Shown here piece after piece: positions 9,201-18,355 of a stretch of 64,000 bases of DNA. The translations under genes were made by a program, and so were the position numbers. Each line of letters opens with the position of its first letter. The stretch's first letter is position 1. Origin of the DNA: Pseudomonas bharatica CSV86. Its GTDB lineage: Bacteria; Pseudomonadota; Gammaproteobacteria; Pseudomonadales; Pseudomonadaceae. A model generated the notes under the pieces. It made no database searches. It saw only the letters and a program-made list of their open reading frames with translations, and was not told the origin of the DNA. Location of the stretch: NCBI RefSeq assembly GCF_000319305.2, contig NZ_AMWJ02000001.1, forward strand, positions 1,837,001 to 1,901,000, given 5' to 3'.

Positions 9201-12200
9201 CTGCGGACGGTCTTGTAGCCTTCGCTGTCGGTGCTTTCCAATAGCCGTCCGGTCAACCGCGAGCGTGTCTGGCTGGTGGTAACGGACCCCTTGCTGGCGT
9301 TATCGGTGACGGTAGTCTCGATGATGAGCTTGTCGCTATCGGCGGTATCCAGGCTGTAGGCATAGCTGCTGGTGGTGCCTATGGTGTCGCTGGCACCCTT
9401 GTCATCGACGAAACTGTGCTTGCAGGAAGCGACCATGCCGTAGCCTGGCTTGGTCTTGTCGATGTGGTAAGCGTAGGTTTCCAGGGTCATACCGGTCGTC
9501 TTCTTGCTGTTCAGCTTGAAGCCCTGGCTGTTGGCCTTGCTCTGCTCCTCGACGCTCTTGTTCAGGTCCTTCAGCATCTCCTCGTAACCGGGCTTTTCCT
9601 GCGGGTCCGCCGAACTGATCTGTTCTTTCAGGCTCTTGACGAAGGGGGCCGCGGCCTTGGTCGCCACGGCCAATTGCTCAGCGGTCACGTCCACCGAGCT
9701 GCAGTCGGGCTGGAGAATGGTCAGTTTCTGTTTGGCGCGGATGTGCCCGTCGAAGTTGCCATAGCCGAAGTAGGTCAGGCGCTGCGGCACTTCCTTGCCG
9801 TCGATCCTGCGGCTGACCAGTTCCGACTCCACATCGCCGGAAAATGGCCGGTCACTGCCGCAGTGGACGATATCCACCGGCAGGTCGAAGGCTTTCTTCG
9901 CATAGTCGTTGACGGCCGGCAGCATTTCGACCTTGGTATCCAGGCGGGTCCCCCAGGTCATGCCGCTGGAGCTGCCAACGGCAAAGACCGCGCCGAGGAC
10001 GTTGGCATAGTCGATGACCTTGAACAGGCAGGCGAAGAAGCTCCAATCCTCGACGTAGGTCTCGGTTTCCGTGACCCGGAACTGCTGGTAATTGTTGTAG
10101 TAGGTCCATTGGGTGATTTCATCATTGTTGTCGCGTCGCGTCGGATTGCCGATGCCGTCCAGCGCAAGGGTCTGCTGGTCTACCAGCACATCGCCCTCCC
10201 AGGTTCGGCTCTGCGACACCAGCCACTTCTTCCGGGTATCCAGCATATGGGTCCGTTGCTTGCAGACCGGCGCGGTCTCGCTGCCATAGCTTTCCACGCA
10301 GCTCTGTTGGTTGTTGAAGTCGTGATGGCGCACGAACGCGGCGCGGGGTACTGCGTTTTTGTAGTAACCGACCAGAGTGGTCCTGGTATCTGAATAGCCA
10401 TAGTCGTGTACCAGATCGTCCATGCCGCCTCCCGGAGACACCACATGGCGGGTGATCCTGTTGTCACCGTCGTACTCCAGGGTTTCGCGGTGCATGGCCT
10501 TGTCGACTGCAGTGTCGAATGCGTGCTGATGTTCGGCCTCGAAGCTGGTCAGGTTGCCTGCCCGGTCTCGCTTGATCAGGTACTGGACCTTGCCCGAGGT
10601 GGCGAAACCGTCCCCATGCAGGCTGGTTTGCTGACCGTTGCAACTTGCCCTGACGAAGGTGAATGTTCTTTTTTCAATCTTGCTGTCAGGGAAGATCACG
10701 ATGGTTTTGGGCAGCCGCCACATGCCGGAGTCCTTGAGGTCCTCGAATGAATGCCAATCGACCTTCATCAGCACCTGCTCACCTTTGGTGACTTGCTCCA
10801 GCCCGAAGAAGTTGTATTTCAAATCCAGGCACAGGCCGGACGGCAGCCTGTACTGGGTCCAGTTCACCTGATGTTCACCTGCGGTCTGGATGAAGAATCT
10901 GAAGGTGTCACGGCTGCCATCCTTGTAGGTGACCACATAGCCCGCCGTAACTGATTGAACGCCATTGGACTCGGTCGCCACCTCCTCGCTGAATGGCCGG
11001 ATGATGAAATCCCCGCCATTGAGCGAAATCGTGCCAAGGTTGACGCCGACAACCCGCCCATCCCTCAAGGTGATTTGCGCCTCGGTCCCCTCGGTACCGG
11101 TGACCAGTTTCACCCGATTCAAGAAACTGCCCACCTGCACATGCAAGCCGTTGGTCTTTTCGTATGAAAGACTGATCGCCAGAGGATTCTTCAGGCTGTC
11201 ATCGGCGAACAACTCTGCCAGGGGGATGCGCAATACTCCCTCTCCGGTCCTGGCATCGACCGTTACATGCTTGCGCGACTCCATGCATTGCTCGAACAAC
11301 TGCACTGTCTCGCTGCTCATTCCCGGCAACGGCTTGGCGATATCCTGAAGTGTCTGCATCTCTACTTCCAGCCCCGAGCCCTTTGGCGTCCAGAAGGTGT
11401 TCGCGTCCTTCTGGTGCCACGGCTCGATCTTGTCGTCCGTGGTGTTTTCCCGACCGGCACGGATGAACTTGCTGGTCTTGTTGATCATGCTGGCGAAATC
11501 CTTGGGCCACAGCGTCTGCGTCAAACGGTCTGCCTTGGGCGTGAACGCCAGCGTTTCCAGGATCCGCCCGCTCTTCTTGCCCTTGATGTTGACGACGACC
11601 TGTTCGTTCTCGACCAGATCGTGGTCGCCGATGACGGCCCCCTGGTCCCAGTTGCCCAGGCTGAGCATGGTATGGAATGCTCGCACCGTACTTGCACAGC
11701 CCCAGATCTTGTTCTGATAGCTGCTCCACGTCGGCACTGGAACGGCATCGCCGACTTTGTGTCCTGCAACCACGAGTTCCGTAGCCTTGTCGATCGCGGC
11801 GGCAAAGTCATGCGCCTCCGAATACTGTTCAGCGCGCCCGGCCGTTGGTGTGTAGGCGATTTCACGCAGGATCACATCGGTCTCGTCGTCCATCACATAG
11901 ACATAGCTCTTCTCGCCCACCGCCAGGTCGTGATGCAAGGATATCGGCGCCAGCTCCCTGAGTTGGGTTTTCTCGAAGGTCACCGTGAGCATCGAATCCT
12001 GGGGTATCCAGATCACGTTGCTGCTGGCGTGCTCGGTCGGGACGATGGTCTTCTTCGTACTGTCCTTGACCCCGGCCTTGAGGTAAAGGCTGTGCTCGTT
12101 GATATAGGCCGCCAGGTCCTTGGCCCATTGGGTCGCGGCCAGGCGGGCGGGATCGGGGGTGAAGGTTACCGCTTCGCAGAAATTTCTCCGCGCCTGTGTC

Positions 12201-14554
12201 GCCACCTTGACCACGATACGGTCGGCGGCCGTCAGCGCGGCAGTGGCCGCGATCGTGGTGTCCTGGACCCAGTTGTCCAGGTGCAGGGCGGTGCTGAACA
12301 GGCGGAGATCGGCGTATTTCTGGCTGATCGCGGTGGCCGTGGCCGAGGCATGGGCGGACGAGTCGTTGATCAGCTTGGCCAGGGCGGCCGGCCACTTGTC
12401 TTTCGCCAGGGTATTGGCACTGGCCCGGGCGGTCAGGACGATACGCTCAAGGAAGTAGTTGGCATCCTTGTCGAAGGCGAAGAAGGTGATGCGCTCGCCT
12501 TCCAGTGCATCGCGGTCAGCGCTGATCTTGCAAGCCTCCGTCACCGCATCGGTCGTCCAGGATGCGCTGTAGTTGGCATTGGCAGGGATCCAGATGAGGT
12601 TCGAGCCCGGCGTCAGGTCAGGCTGGATCAGGCCAGGGTTGTCCGGGCTCTGCGCACCTGCACGGAGAAAATGGCTGGTGTTGTTGATGTGGCTCGCGAA
12701 ATCATGGCCGCATGGCCCGGCAGCAGTACGGCCGGCAGCCGGGGTGAAGGTGATGGTTTCAAGCAGGCGGCGGAACTTGTTGCGCACATTGACGCGCAGC
12801 ACCGCATCCGCGCCAACTGCCTGGGTGATGTTGATAGTCGGGTGGTGAATGCCATCCCAGTTGTCGACATGCGCCACCGTGGTGATGACCTCGAGCTCGC
12901 TCCGGGACCAGGTCCAGTATTTGTTCACGGCGTCGCCGAGCAGGATGTCCCAGTTGCCAGTGGCGTCTTGGGCGCCGGCGCGGATTAGCTTGAGGTTGCC
13001 GTTGACGTGCCGGCACAGGTCCGTCAACCAGATGTACTGGCTCAGGCGACCGGGCGTTGGCACGAACGTGGTCTGCTCCAGTACGGTGTCCGTAGCCTTG
13101 TCGAAGACGTTGACGGTGACCCGCTCACCCTCGGTCAGGTTGCGGCCCGCGCGGACGTCGCCCAGTTCGGTCCAGGTGCTTGACAGGTCGATCGACCAGT
13201 CCTCGTCGTGCTCGGTTGCGTGCGACGGGTCGATCGACCAGCTCACCCAGAGATCGGCGTTGAACGGCACCCAGATCCAGTTCTCTCCAAGCTGCAGGAC
13301 GGGGTCGATCTGGTCTGCGGAGTTGAAGCCGGCCCGCACATACAGGCTGGTGCGGTTGATCTCGGCGGCGAAATCCCTGGCACACAAACCCCGGGTGCAG
13401 CGCCCCGCGACGGATTGGAAACTGAGGGATTCGAGCACTTGGCCCTGCGAATTGCGCACCTTGAGCTGGAGGGTGGAGCCGGCCTTGACGTCCTCGGTGA
13501 GATTGAGGTGAACCCGCTTGTCGGTAGCCCAGTTGTTCTCGCTGGCGGTCGTGGTAATGACCTGCAGTGCAAGGCCAGTGATGCCCCAGAATCTGTTGAG
13601 ATAGCAACTGCCCGGAATCTCCAGCTTGTCGCCCCTGGGAACGCCGGCCCGGATCAGCTTCAACTCGGCATTGACCTGCTTGCACAGGTCCATCACCCAA
13701 GTGTATTGACCCAGACGTCCTGCCTTGGCGACGAAGGTAGCCTGTTCCAGCATCGTCTGCGTGGCGCTGTCGAGCACGCTGATCGTGACACGCTCCCCCA
13801 CATCCAAATCACGGCCCGACCAGACCTGACCGAGGTCCGTCCAGTTGCTCGGCGCGGCGAGCGAGGAGGGCACGGCCGCCTGCTCCGTCTGGGTAGTCTG
13901 GTTGGGGACCGGCGAGGCGCTCGACTGGTCGATCGAGAAGGTCACGGTGAGCTCGGCATTGAACGGAATCCAGACCCAGTTCCCCGTGATGTGCAAAGCG
14001 GGAGCAATCTGGTTTGCGCACTTGAAGCCAGCCCGGACATAGAGGCTGGTGCGGTTGATCTCGGTGGCGAAGTCCATGGCGCACAAGCCGCGGGTGCAGC
14101 GGCCTGCGACTGACTTGAAGCTGATGGTTTCGAGCTCCTGTCCCTTGGAGTTGCAGACCTTGAGCTGGAGGGTGGAGCCGGCCTTGACGTCCTCGCTGAG
14201 GTGGAGGTCGATCCGTTTGTTCGCAGTCCAGTTGTTCTCGCTGGCGGTCGTGGTGATGACCTGCACGTTGCGGTCAGTGATGCCCCAGAATTTATTGAGA
14301 TAGCAACTGCCCGGGATCTCCAACTCGTCGCCCTTCGGAACGCCGGCACGGATCAGTTGCAACTGGGCATTGACGTGCTTGCACAGGTCCATCACCCAGG
14401 TGTATTGACCCAGGCGGCCAGCTTTGGAGACGAAGGTGGCCTGCTCCAGCAGCGTCTGCGTAGCCTTGTCGAGCACGCTGACCGTGACCCGTTCACCCTC
14501 ATCCAGATCGCGGCCCGACCAGACCTGACCCAGTTCCACCCAATTGTTCGCCAT
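6206..14554 (-). CDS. Giant RHS-repeat protein with ten-unit N-terminal repeat domain
   Basis: About 2782 residues. Residues 1-1068 consist of ten units of about 95-115 residues in five alternating pairs. Each unit follows the pattern (D)L-x-x-G-E-x-V-x-V ... LE-x-x-x-F ... AGR ... DF/DLC ... IN/VN ... RAG ... W-I-P/WG. Pairs one and two are nearly identical at DNA level with a 699-base period. Residues about 1070-2470 carry YD/RHS repeats, followed by the RHS core GLYYLGNGHRLYDPAWGHF and NADPVNHADPSG near residue 2480-2510. The last 270 or so residues are a separate variable tip with a hydrophobic stretch (IVVGAVGVLLAPFTAG onwards) and no motif I recognise. There is no signal peptide, PAAR or VgrG part. 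ATG 14554 has an AGGAG site eight bases upstream. Known RHS proteins enclose and deliver C-terminal toxins; that role is inferred here. No immunity-like small gene follows it. Confidence 0.9.
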   Translation of the reverse strand: MANNWVELGQVWSGRDLDEGERVTVSVLDKATQTLLEQATFVSKAGRLGQYTWVMDLCKHVNAQLQLIRAGVPKGDELEIPGSCYLNKFWGITDRNVQVITTTASENNWTANKRIDLHLSEDVKAGSTLQLKVCNSKGQELETISFKSVAGRCTRGLCAMDFATEINRTSLYVRAGFKCANQIAPALHITGNWVWIPFNAELTVTFSIDQSSASPVPNQTTQTEQAAVPSSLAAPSNWTDLGQVWSGRDLDVGERVTISVLDSATQTMLEQATFVAKAGRLGQYTWVMDLCKQVNAELKLIRAGVPRGDKLEIPGSCYLNRFWGITGLALQVITTTASENNWATDKRVHLNLTEDVKAGSTLQLKVRNSQGQVLESLSFQSVAGRCTRGLCARDFAAEINRTSLYVRAGFNSADQIDPVLQLGENWIWVPFNADLWVSWSIDPSHATEHDEDWSIDLSSTWTELGDVRAGRNLTEGERVTVNVFDKATDTVLEQTTFVPTPGRLSQYIWLTDLCRHVNGNLKLIRAGAQDATGNWDILLGDAVNKYWTWSRSELEVITTVAHVDNWDGIHHPTINITQAVGADAVLRVNVRNKFRRLLETITFTPAAGRTAAGPCGHDFASHINNTSHFLRAGAQSPDNPGLIQPDLTPGSNLIWIPANANYSASWTTDAVTEACKISADRDALEGERITFFAFDKDANYFLERIVLTARASANTLAKDKWPAALAKLINDSSAHASATATAISQKYADLRLFSTALHLDNWVQDTTIAATAALTAADRIVVKVATQARRNFCEAVTFTPDPARLAATQWAKDLAAYINEHSLYLKAGVKDSTKKTIVPTEHASSNVIWIPQDSMLTVTFEKTQLRELAPISLHHDLAVGEKSYVYVMDDETDVILREIAYTPTAGRAEQYSEAHDFAAAIDKATELVVAGHKVGDAVPVPTWSSYQNKIWGCASTVRAFHTMLSLGNWDQGAVIGDHDLVENEQVVVNIKGKKSGRILETLAFTPKADRLTQTLWPKDFASMINKTSKFIRAGRENTTDDKIEPWHQKDANTFWTPKGSGLEVEMQTLQDIAKPLPGMSSETVQLFEQCMESRKHVTVDARTGEGVLRIPLAELFADDSLKNPLAISLSYEKTNGLHVQVGSFLNRVKLVTGTEGTEAQITLRDGRVVGVNLGTISLNGGDFIIRPFSEEVATESNGVQSVTAGYVVTYKDGSRDTFRFFIQTAGEHQVNWTQYRLPSGLCLDLKYNFFGLEQVTKGEQVLMKVDWHSFEDLKDSGMWRLPKTIVIFPDSKIEKRTFTFVRASCNGQQTSLHGDGFATSGKVQYLIKRDRAGNLTSFEAEHQHAFDTAVDKAMHRETLEYDGDNRITRHVVSPGGGMDDLVHDYGYSDTRTTLVGYYKNAVPRAAFVRHHDFNNQQSCVESYGSETAPVCKQRTHMLDTRKKWLVSQSRTWEGDVLVDQQTLALDGIGNPTRRDNNDEITQWTYYNNYQQFRVTETETYVEDWSFFACLFKVIDYANVLGAVFAVGSSSGMTWGTRLDTKVEMLPAVNDYAKKAFDLPVDIVHCGSDRPFSGDVESELVSRRIDGKEVPQRLTYFGYGNFDGHIRAKQKLTILQPDCSSVDVTAEQLAVATKAAAPFVKSLKEQISSADPQEKPGYEEMLKDLNKSVEEQSKANSQGFKLNSKKTTGMTLETYAYHIDKTKPGYGMVASCKHSFVDDKGASDTIGTTSSYAYSLDTADSDKLIIETTVTDNASKGSVTTSQTRSRLTGRLLESTDSEGYKTVRSYDPLGNLLSETISLDGVDMRKTTCTLARNLVWQYEMTEHHATTRVERDAIGRRISQAARPKGRDTYVETHRWAYDKLGRSASLVETDYDGLSKKLVDRETQWSYDASGTVTTTHLLKDSTGKELDKVIRKRTPDARGESFTQGKFRIDRQFDASQHLMTEQYSLTGGEGCKIERSMTPEGLMKSVRYLRVESATKETEQDKIDFTYDKYAQLTKVAPKIGAASSYTYDASGRLLTSTRDGVVLRNSYSQGNLAAAANGGWVKSDTATEVKLGSQSVDFLGRVTEQCAGDNTVSFSYSGASTKGTRTTPDTAPPPMKGYESVIYQNVCKHTQYLYMQNTSSSLCFSLGGRVISFTDLTKAVTTYEYDFFDRLVGSENEHCVCSWTYADNGLLISETVKAVKASDLVMKVEYAYDGLGQEIKRTFTCTGVEISVERTLRGDGRLSKSVIKENGTEKSADSYEYDDCLRLKKWVESSSRTDTYSYDLLGSTISHTNSSSGKSDLFYYVDGKPGMVSQVLTQKTTDKVPDTAPGTANTYDTKGSLTIDGNRRLSYHDNGQVNTYSTDGDTTLYTFSYDSDGRVRGGSNGTLTEFYHYRGDCVHALVQYDTAQGAAFAERTLVLRNESRACLMQDAITDKRESRSFELRDANGTVFASIDLVTKAITYFRYEPYGKRHSGAKADNWLGFKGEPLNSMGLYYLGNGHRLYDPAWGHFLSRDAKSPFGVGGVAGYVFGNADPVNHADPSGREVIAQYSRWLGTAIIQSTAFRIVVGAVGVLLAPFTAGTSMLLAVATTMLAALSFAFDLASIIISESDPDLSRTLESWGQAFGVASAVAGIGMGVNGLKSFPRNWFRVRGGPSTRFPVKWPNTVASELRIAQEARSRALTQLIKHADEAKAAGSFDAFKAAYLNNDAAGTVGGLVQGTGSGITLLQEAADTGRKLFKGTIRQFDDSLFDLLGYTLDANSGPNVLIQKFMPATDSETESRSLVALPMPGRETLFP

Positions 14555-14771
14555 TGCGCAAGCTCCTCGGATGAGCATCGGAGGACGGTTGCGGACATCG
14601 TCGGACCGACGCGAAAACCACAAGAAACGGAGAGATGCGCTTAACGGTAATGAGCGGGGGTTGGCGGCACAACTGACAGAAATATCAGGTGGATGGTTAT
14701 CCACTGCCCGGGCTGGAGGGGCCTCCTTGCGGCGGCAAGAACGCCCTGGAGGGCCGTGGGGGCTGGCAAGG

Positions 14772-15893
14772 TCAGCCCACCATCCCTTCTTCAAACGGAA
14801 TGCTCTGCACCACCTCCAGGTCATACCCGGTCAAGCCAGCATATTTCAGCGGCGGGCCGAGATGGCGCAGCTTGCCTACGCCCAGGTCCTGCAGGATCTG
14901 GGCCCCGGTGCCCACTTCGGAGTAGGTTCTGCTCGTGCCGCGCTGGTACGGCCGTGGCGGCTGGGTCAGGTGCGGTACCCGCTCCAGCAGGGCTTGCGAC
15001 GATTCATGGTTGGCAAGAATGACCACCACCCCGGTGCCTTCGGCCGCGACCTTCTGCAACGCTGCCCATAAGGTCCAGTTCGCCGGCCCGGCGTACTCGG
15101 CTCCGACCAGGTCGCGCAGTGGATCGATCACATGCACCCGCACCAAGGTCGGCTGTTCGCGGCGGATGTCGCCCATGACCATGGCCATGTGCACACCACC
15201 TTCGATGCGGTCTTCGTAGGTCACCAGGCGGAACGTGCCATGCACCGTCGGCAGTTCCCGCTCGCCAATGCGCTTGACCGTCTGTTCGGTGCTCAAGCGG
15301 TAATGGATCAGGTCGGCAATGGTTCCGATCTTGATGCCATGCCTGGCTGCGAAGATCTCCAGGTCCGGACGCCGGGCCATGCTGCCGTCATCGTTCAATA
15401 CCTCGACGATCACCGAAGCGGGGGAGAAGCCGGCCAGCCGTGCAAGGTCGCAACCGGCCTCGGTATGCCCGGCCCGGGTCAGCACGCCGCCTTCTCGCGC
15501 GCGCAGGGGAAAGATATGCCCGGGCTGGACCAGGTCGTTGGCGGTCGCACCCGGGGCGACCGCAGCCGCTACCGTGCAGGCACGATCGGCAGCGGAAATG
15601 CCGGTGGTGACCCCGCGCGCCGCTTCGATCGATACGGTAAAGGCCGTGCTGAATGCACTGCCATTGGCCGGCACCATCTGCTCCAGCCCCAGGCGCTGGC
15701 AGTGCTCGTCGGTCAGGGTCAGGCAGATCAGGCCGCGCGCCTCGCGGGCCATGAAGCTGATCGCGCCGGCGTCGCAACGCTCGGCGGCAATCAGCAGGTC
15801 GCCTTCGTTTTCACGGTCCTCATCGTCAACCAGCAGGACCATCCTGCCCTGGCGGTAATCTTCAAGGATTTCTTCGATGCTGTTGAAAGCCAT
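14772..15893 (-). CDS. RibBA-like protein: DHBP synthase with degenerate GTP cyclohydrolase II domain
   Basis: The N-terminal half (residues 1-205) is a complete 3,4-dihydroxy-2-butanone-4-phosphate synthase, with [11 protein letters not shown] and [14 protein letters not shown]. It makes the four-carbon precursor of riboflavin from ribulose 5-phosphate. The C-terminal half has the cyclohydrolase II fold signature ([17 protein letters not shown]) but lacks the zinc-binding cysteine segment: [16 protein letters not shown] stands where the CLTGD...RCDC motif should be. It probably has only the RibB activity. Its location outside a rib operon, divergent from a DUF1330 gene across a GntR-type palindrome, suggests a regulated paralogue rather than the housekeeping copy. 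Confidence 0.88.
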   Translation of the reverse strand: MAFNSIEEILEDYRQGRMVLLVDDEDRENEGDLLIAAERCDAGAISFMAREARGLICLTLTDEHCQRLGLEQMVPANGSAFSTAFTVSIEAARGVTTGISAADRACTVAAAVAPGATANDLVQPGHIFPLRAREGGVLTRAGHTEAGCDLARLAGFSPASVIVEVLNDDGSMARRPDLEIFAARHGIKIGTIADLIHYRLSTEQTVKRIGERELPTVHGTFRLVTYEDRIEGGVHMAMVMGDIRREQPTLVRVHVIDPLRDLVGAEYAGPANWTLWAALQKVAAEGTGVVVILANHESSQALLERVPHLTQPPRPYQRGTSRTYSEVGTGAQILQDLGVGKLRHLGPPLKYAGLTGYDLEVVQSIPFEEGMVG

Positions 15894-15922
15894 TGCCGCG
15901 CGCTCACTGTGGTTCGTAAAAA

Positions 15923-15940
15923 ATTATGGTATACCATAAT
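15923..15940. promoter_or_regulatory. Perfect 18-bp palindromic operator
   Basis: ATTATGGTATACCATAAT is a perfect palindrome centred between the divergent RibBA-like (start 15893) and DUF1330 (start 15973) genes, 30 bases from one start codon and 33 from the other. The core TGGTATACCA fits GntR/FCD-type operators. It would overlap both promoters. A weaker copy precedes the ABC operon at 6038-6054. Confidence 0.7.
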
Positions 15941-15972
15941 ACTAATATATTCCGCCAAGAGGAGCTTGACCC

Positions 15973-16266
15973 ATGAAGGCCTACTGGATCGCCCACGTCG
16001 ATGTAACGGATCCACAGCAGTACCAGCAGTACACCCAGCGCGCACCGGCGGCTTTCGCGGCATTCGGTGGCAAGTTGCTGGCCCGGGGCGGGCGCAGCGA
16101 GGCGATGGAGGGACGAGCGACCCCGCAGCGCAGCGTGGTGATCGAGTTCGACTCGTATGAGCAGGCCGTGGCGTGCTATCGCTCGGCGCAGTATCAGGAA
16201 GCCTGCAGCCACCGGCAGGGGGTGGCCAAGGCGGAAGTGATCATCGTGGAAGGCTACGAGCCCTGA
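15973..16266 (+). CDS. DUF1330 family protein
   Basis: A 97-residue protein beginning MKAYWIAHVDVTDPQQYQQY, with the central GGKLLARGGRSEAMEG and the RSVVIEFDSYEQAVACY segment that define DUF1330, a dimeric ferredoxin-like alpha/beta-barrel fold. AAGAGGAG lies 9 bases before ATG 15973. The biochemical role of the family is not established; it is often found beside catabolic or redox genes. It is divergent from the RibBA-like gene and probably controlled by the same palindrome. Confidence 0.85.
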   Translation: MKAYWIAHVDVTDPQQYQQYTQRAPAAFAAFGGKLLARGGRSEAMEGRATPQRSVVIEFDSYEQAVACYRSAQYQEACSHRQGVAKAEVIIVEGYEP

Positions 16267-16292
16267 CTCTCCAGGGCTCGTAGTGATGCGGC

Positions 16293-17015
16293 TCAGGCCA
16301 TTCCAGGCAGTTCGTGCGGTCGCAGGTCGAATACCAGCACTTCGGCATCCTCGCCATCGCGCAGTTCAAGGATCTGCTCCTGACGCAGGCGCACGCCGTC
16401 GCCTTCGTTCAGTTGCAGGCCGTTGAGCACCACGCTGCCGCGGGCCACATGGACGTAGGCATTGCGCGCGGCCGGCAGTTTCAGGGTGGCGCTTTCCTGG
16501 CCATCGAACAGGCCGGCATAGACCCGTGCGTCCTGGCGGATCTGCAGCGAACCGTCGGCGCCGTCCGGCGAGATGATCAGCTTCAGCCGACCGCGTTTTT
16601 CCTCGGCGCCGTAGTGCGCTTGCTGGTAGCGCGGTTCGGCACCCACCACCGCCGGAACGATCCAGATCTGCAGGAAGTGCACCGGCTCGTCATGGGAGTG
16701 GTTGAACTCGCTGTGGGTGACGCCACGGCCCGCGCTCATCAGTTGCACGTCGCCCGGGCGGATCACCGAGCCGGTCCCCATGCTGTCCTTGTGCTCCAGC
16801 GCGCCTTCGAGCACGTAGGAGAAAATCTCCATGTCGCGGTGCGGGTGCTGGCCGAAACCCTTGCCTTCGCTGACCCGGTCGTCATTGATTACCAGCAGGT
16901 CGGAAAAACCTTGCTCGGCCGGGTTACGGTAATGAGCGAAGGAGAAGGTGTGGAAGGACTTCAGCCAGCCATGGTTGGCCAGGCCGCGGTCGGAAGCTTT
17001 GCGCAGGGTCAGCAT
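16293..17015 (-). CDS. Pirin-family bicupin protein
   Basis: The 240-residue product starts MLTLRKASDRGLANHGWLKSFHTFSFAHY and contains the N-terminal cupin metal motif HPHRDMEIFSYVLEG and the HSEFNHS histidines of pirins (YhaK/quercetinase-like bicupins). ATG 17015 is preceded by AAGGAGATACATC, which decides the start over an in-frame ATG 39 bases upstream. Pirins bind iron and some act as quercetin dioxygenases; the substrate here is unknown. It is transcribed toward the DUF1330 gene and divergent from the GlxA regulator. Confidence 0.92.
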   Translation of the reverse strand: MLTLRKASDRGLANHGWLKSFHTFSFAHYRNPAEQGFSDLLVINDDRVSEGKGFGQHPHRDMEIFSYVLEGALEHKDSMGTGSVIRPGDVQLMSAGRGVTHSEFNHSHDEPVHFLQIWIVPAVVGAEPRYQQAHYGAEEKRGRLKLIISPDGADGSLQIRQDARVYAGLFDGQESATLKLPAARNAYVHVARGSVVLNGLQLNEGDGVRLRQEQILELRDGEDAEVLVFDLRPHELPGMA

Positions 17016-17222
17016 GATGTATCTCCTTGTCAGGTCGGGGTTGCGAAAGAGCAACCGCGTTTTGATGGAGGTAGATTACTGTTTACCTCGGCGAGCAATA
17101 AGTAGGTTGAGATGGAATTACTGTCCTCTCATGGTGGACAATCTTTCGCCGTTTTTCGATCCGTCTGCAGGAAAGGTCATAATGCGTCGCACTGTTCTCC
17201 TGATCTGCGGTGACTTGTTTCG

Positions 17223-18172
17223 ATGAAAAGCGTGGCCATGGTGTTATTCCCGGATTTTCTCCTGCTCGACATGGCGGGGCCGCTGGAGGTGTTCTCCATT
17301 GCCAACCGCTACCTCAAGCCCGAGGACCATTACCGGATCACCACCCTCGGGGCCGTGCCGGGGGCGATCCGTGCTTCGAACGGCATCAGTGTGCTGTCGG
17401 ATGCCGTGATCGATCCCCGGCAAGGGCAGTGGGACCTATTGCTGGTTCCCGGTGGGCCGGGGGCTACAACGAGATCTGTCCACCGCTGAGCCTGTGGCTG
17501 AAGGATGTGGCCACGCGTGCTCGGTGCTATGGATCGATCTGCACTGGTGCCTTCATTCTCGGGCATGCCGGGCTGCTCGACGGCTACCGCTCGACCACTC
17601 ACTGGCACTACACCGAGCGGTTGATCAGGGCGTTTCCGAAAACCCGGGTGGAAACCGACCAGATCTTCGTGCGTGATCGCCAGTTGATCACCTCCGGTGG
17701 GGTTACGGCGGGTATTGACCTGGCCCTGGCGGTGGTTGCCGAGGATCACGGCAAGAAGGTCGCCCAGGACGTGGCCAAGGTATTGCTGGTGGTGATGAAG
17801 CGCCAGGGTGGCCAGGCGCGTTTCAGCCCACTGGCGGGGGAGGTGGCCAAGGAAGAGACGCCGATCACCCGGGTTCAGAACCATGTACTGGCCCATCTCG
17901 ACGAACCGTTCGGCATCGCGCGCATGGCGGCGCTGGCGGCCATGAGCCCGCGGCATTTTTCCCGGGTGTTCATGCGCGAGGTCAACATGACGCCGATGGC
18001 TTTCCTGCAGAACGCCCGCATCGACCGGGCTCGGGCATTGCTGGAAAACGAGGACCTGCCACTGAAGACCGTGGCCTGGCGCAGCGGCTTTGGCAGCGTG
18101 CGCTACATGCGCCAGGTGTTCAGCGAAAGGCTGGGCGTGACCCCCAGCGAATACCGTGAGCAATTCGGCTAG
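17223..18172 (+). pseudogene. GlxA-family AraC regulator, frameshifted as written
   Basis: The first part (MKSVAMVLFPDFLLLDMAGPLEVF) is the DJ-1/PfpI-like domain and the last part (from VQNHVLAHLDEPFGIARMAALAAMSPRHFSRVF to the end) is the paired AraC helix-turn-helix. The frame changes at about 17459-17463 inside a run of five Gs. One more G would read ...VPGGPGGYNEICPPLSLWL..., joining both halves into a normal-length protein of about 316 residues. The pattern matches six other one-base losses in this window, so the gene may be intact in the organism. It is divergent from pirin and may regulate it. Confidence 0.85.
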
Positions 18173-18198
18173 GACGAGTATCAAGAGCCGATCGCGGA

Positions 18199-18276
18199 CC
18201 CTGTGGGAGCTGGCTTGCCAGCGATTACGATGGTGAATTCACTACAGCTATCGCTGGCAAGCCAGCTCCCACAGGG
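18199..18276. repeat. REP pair after the GlxA-type gene
   Basis: CCTGTGGGAGCTGGCTTGCC and the inverted GGCAAGCCAGCTCCCACAGG flank a spacer ACGATGGTGAATTCACTACA. The same spacer type recurs in the array at 56694-57102 and, altered, at 62813-62881. Confidence 0.9.
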
Positions 18277-18305
18277 TTCCGTGTCAGTCCTGAGAGATTC
18301 ATAAC

Positions 18306-18339
18306 GAAAAAGGGCGCCTTCTCAGGCGCCCCTCTTTTT
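18306..18339. terminator. Bidirectional terminator between convergent genes
   Basis: GGGCGCC (18312-18318) and GGCGCCC (18325-18331) with loop TTCTCA, an A run before and CTCTTTTTT after. It can terminate both the GlxA-type gene (plus) and the CASDH gene (minus, stop at 18356). Confidence 0.85.
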
Positions 18340-18355
18340 TACGCAGCGGACTCTA

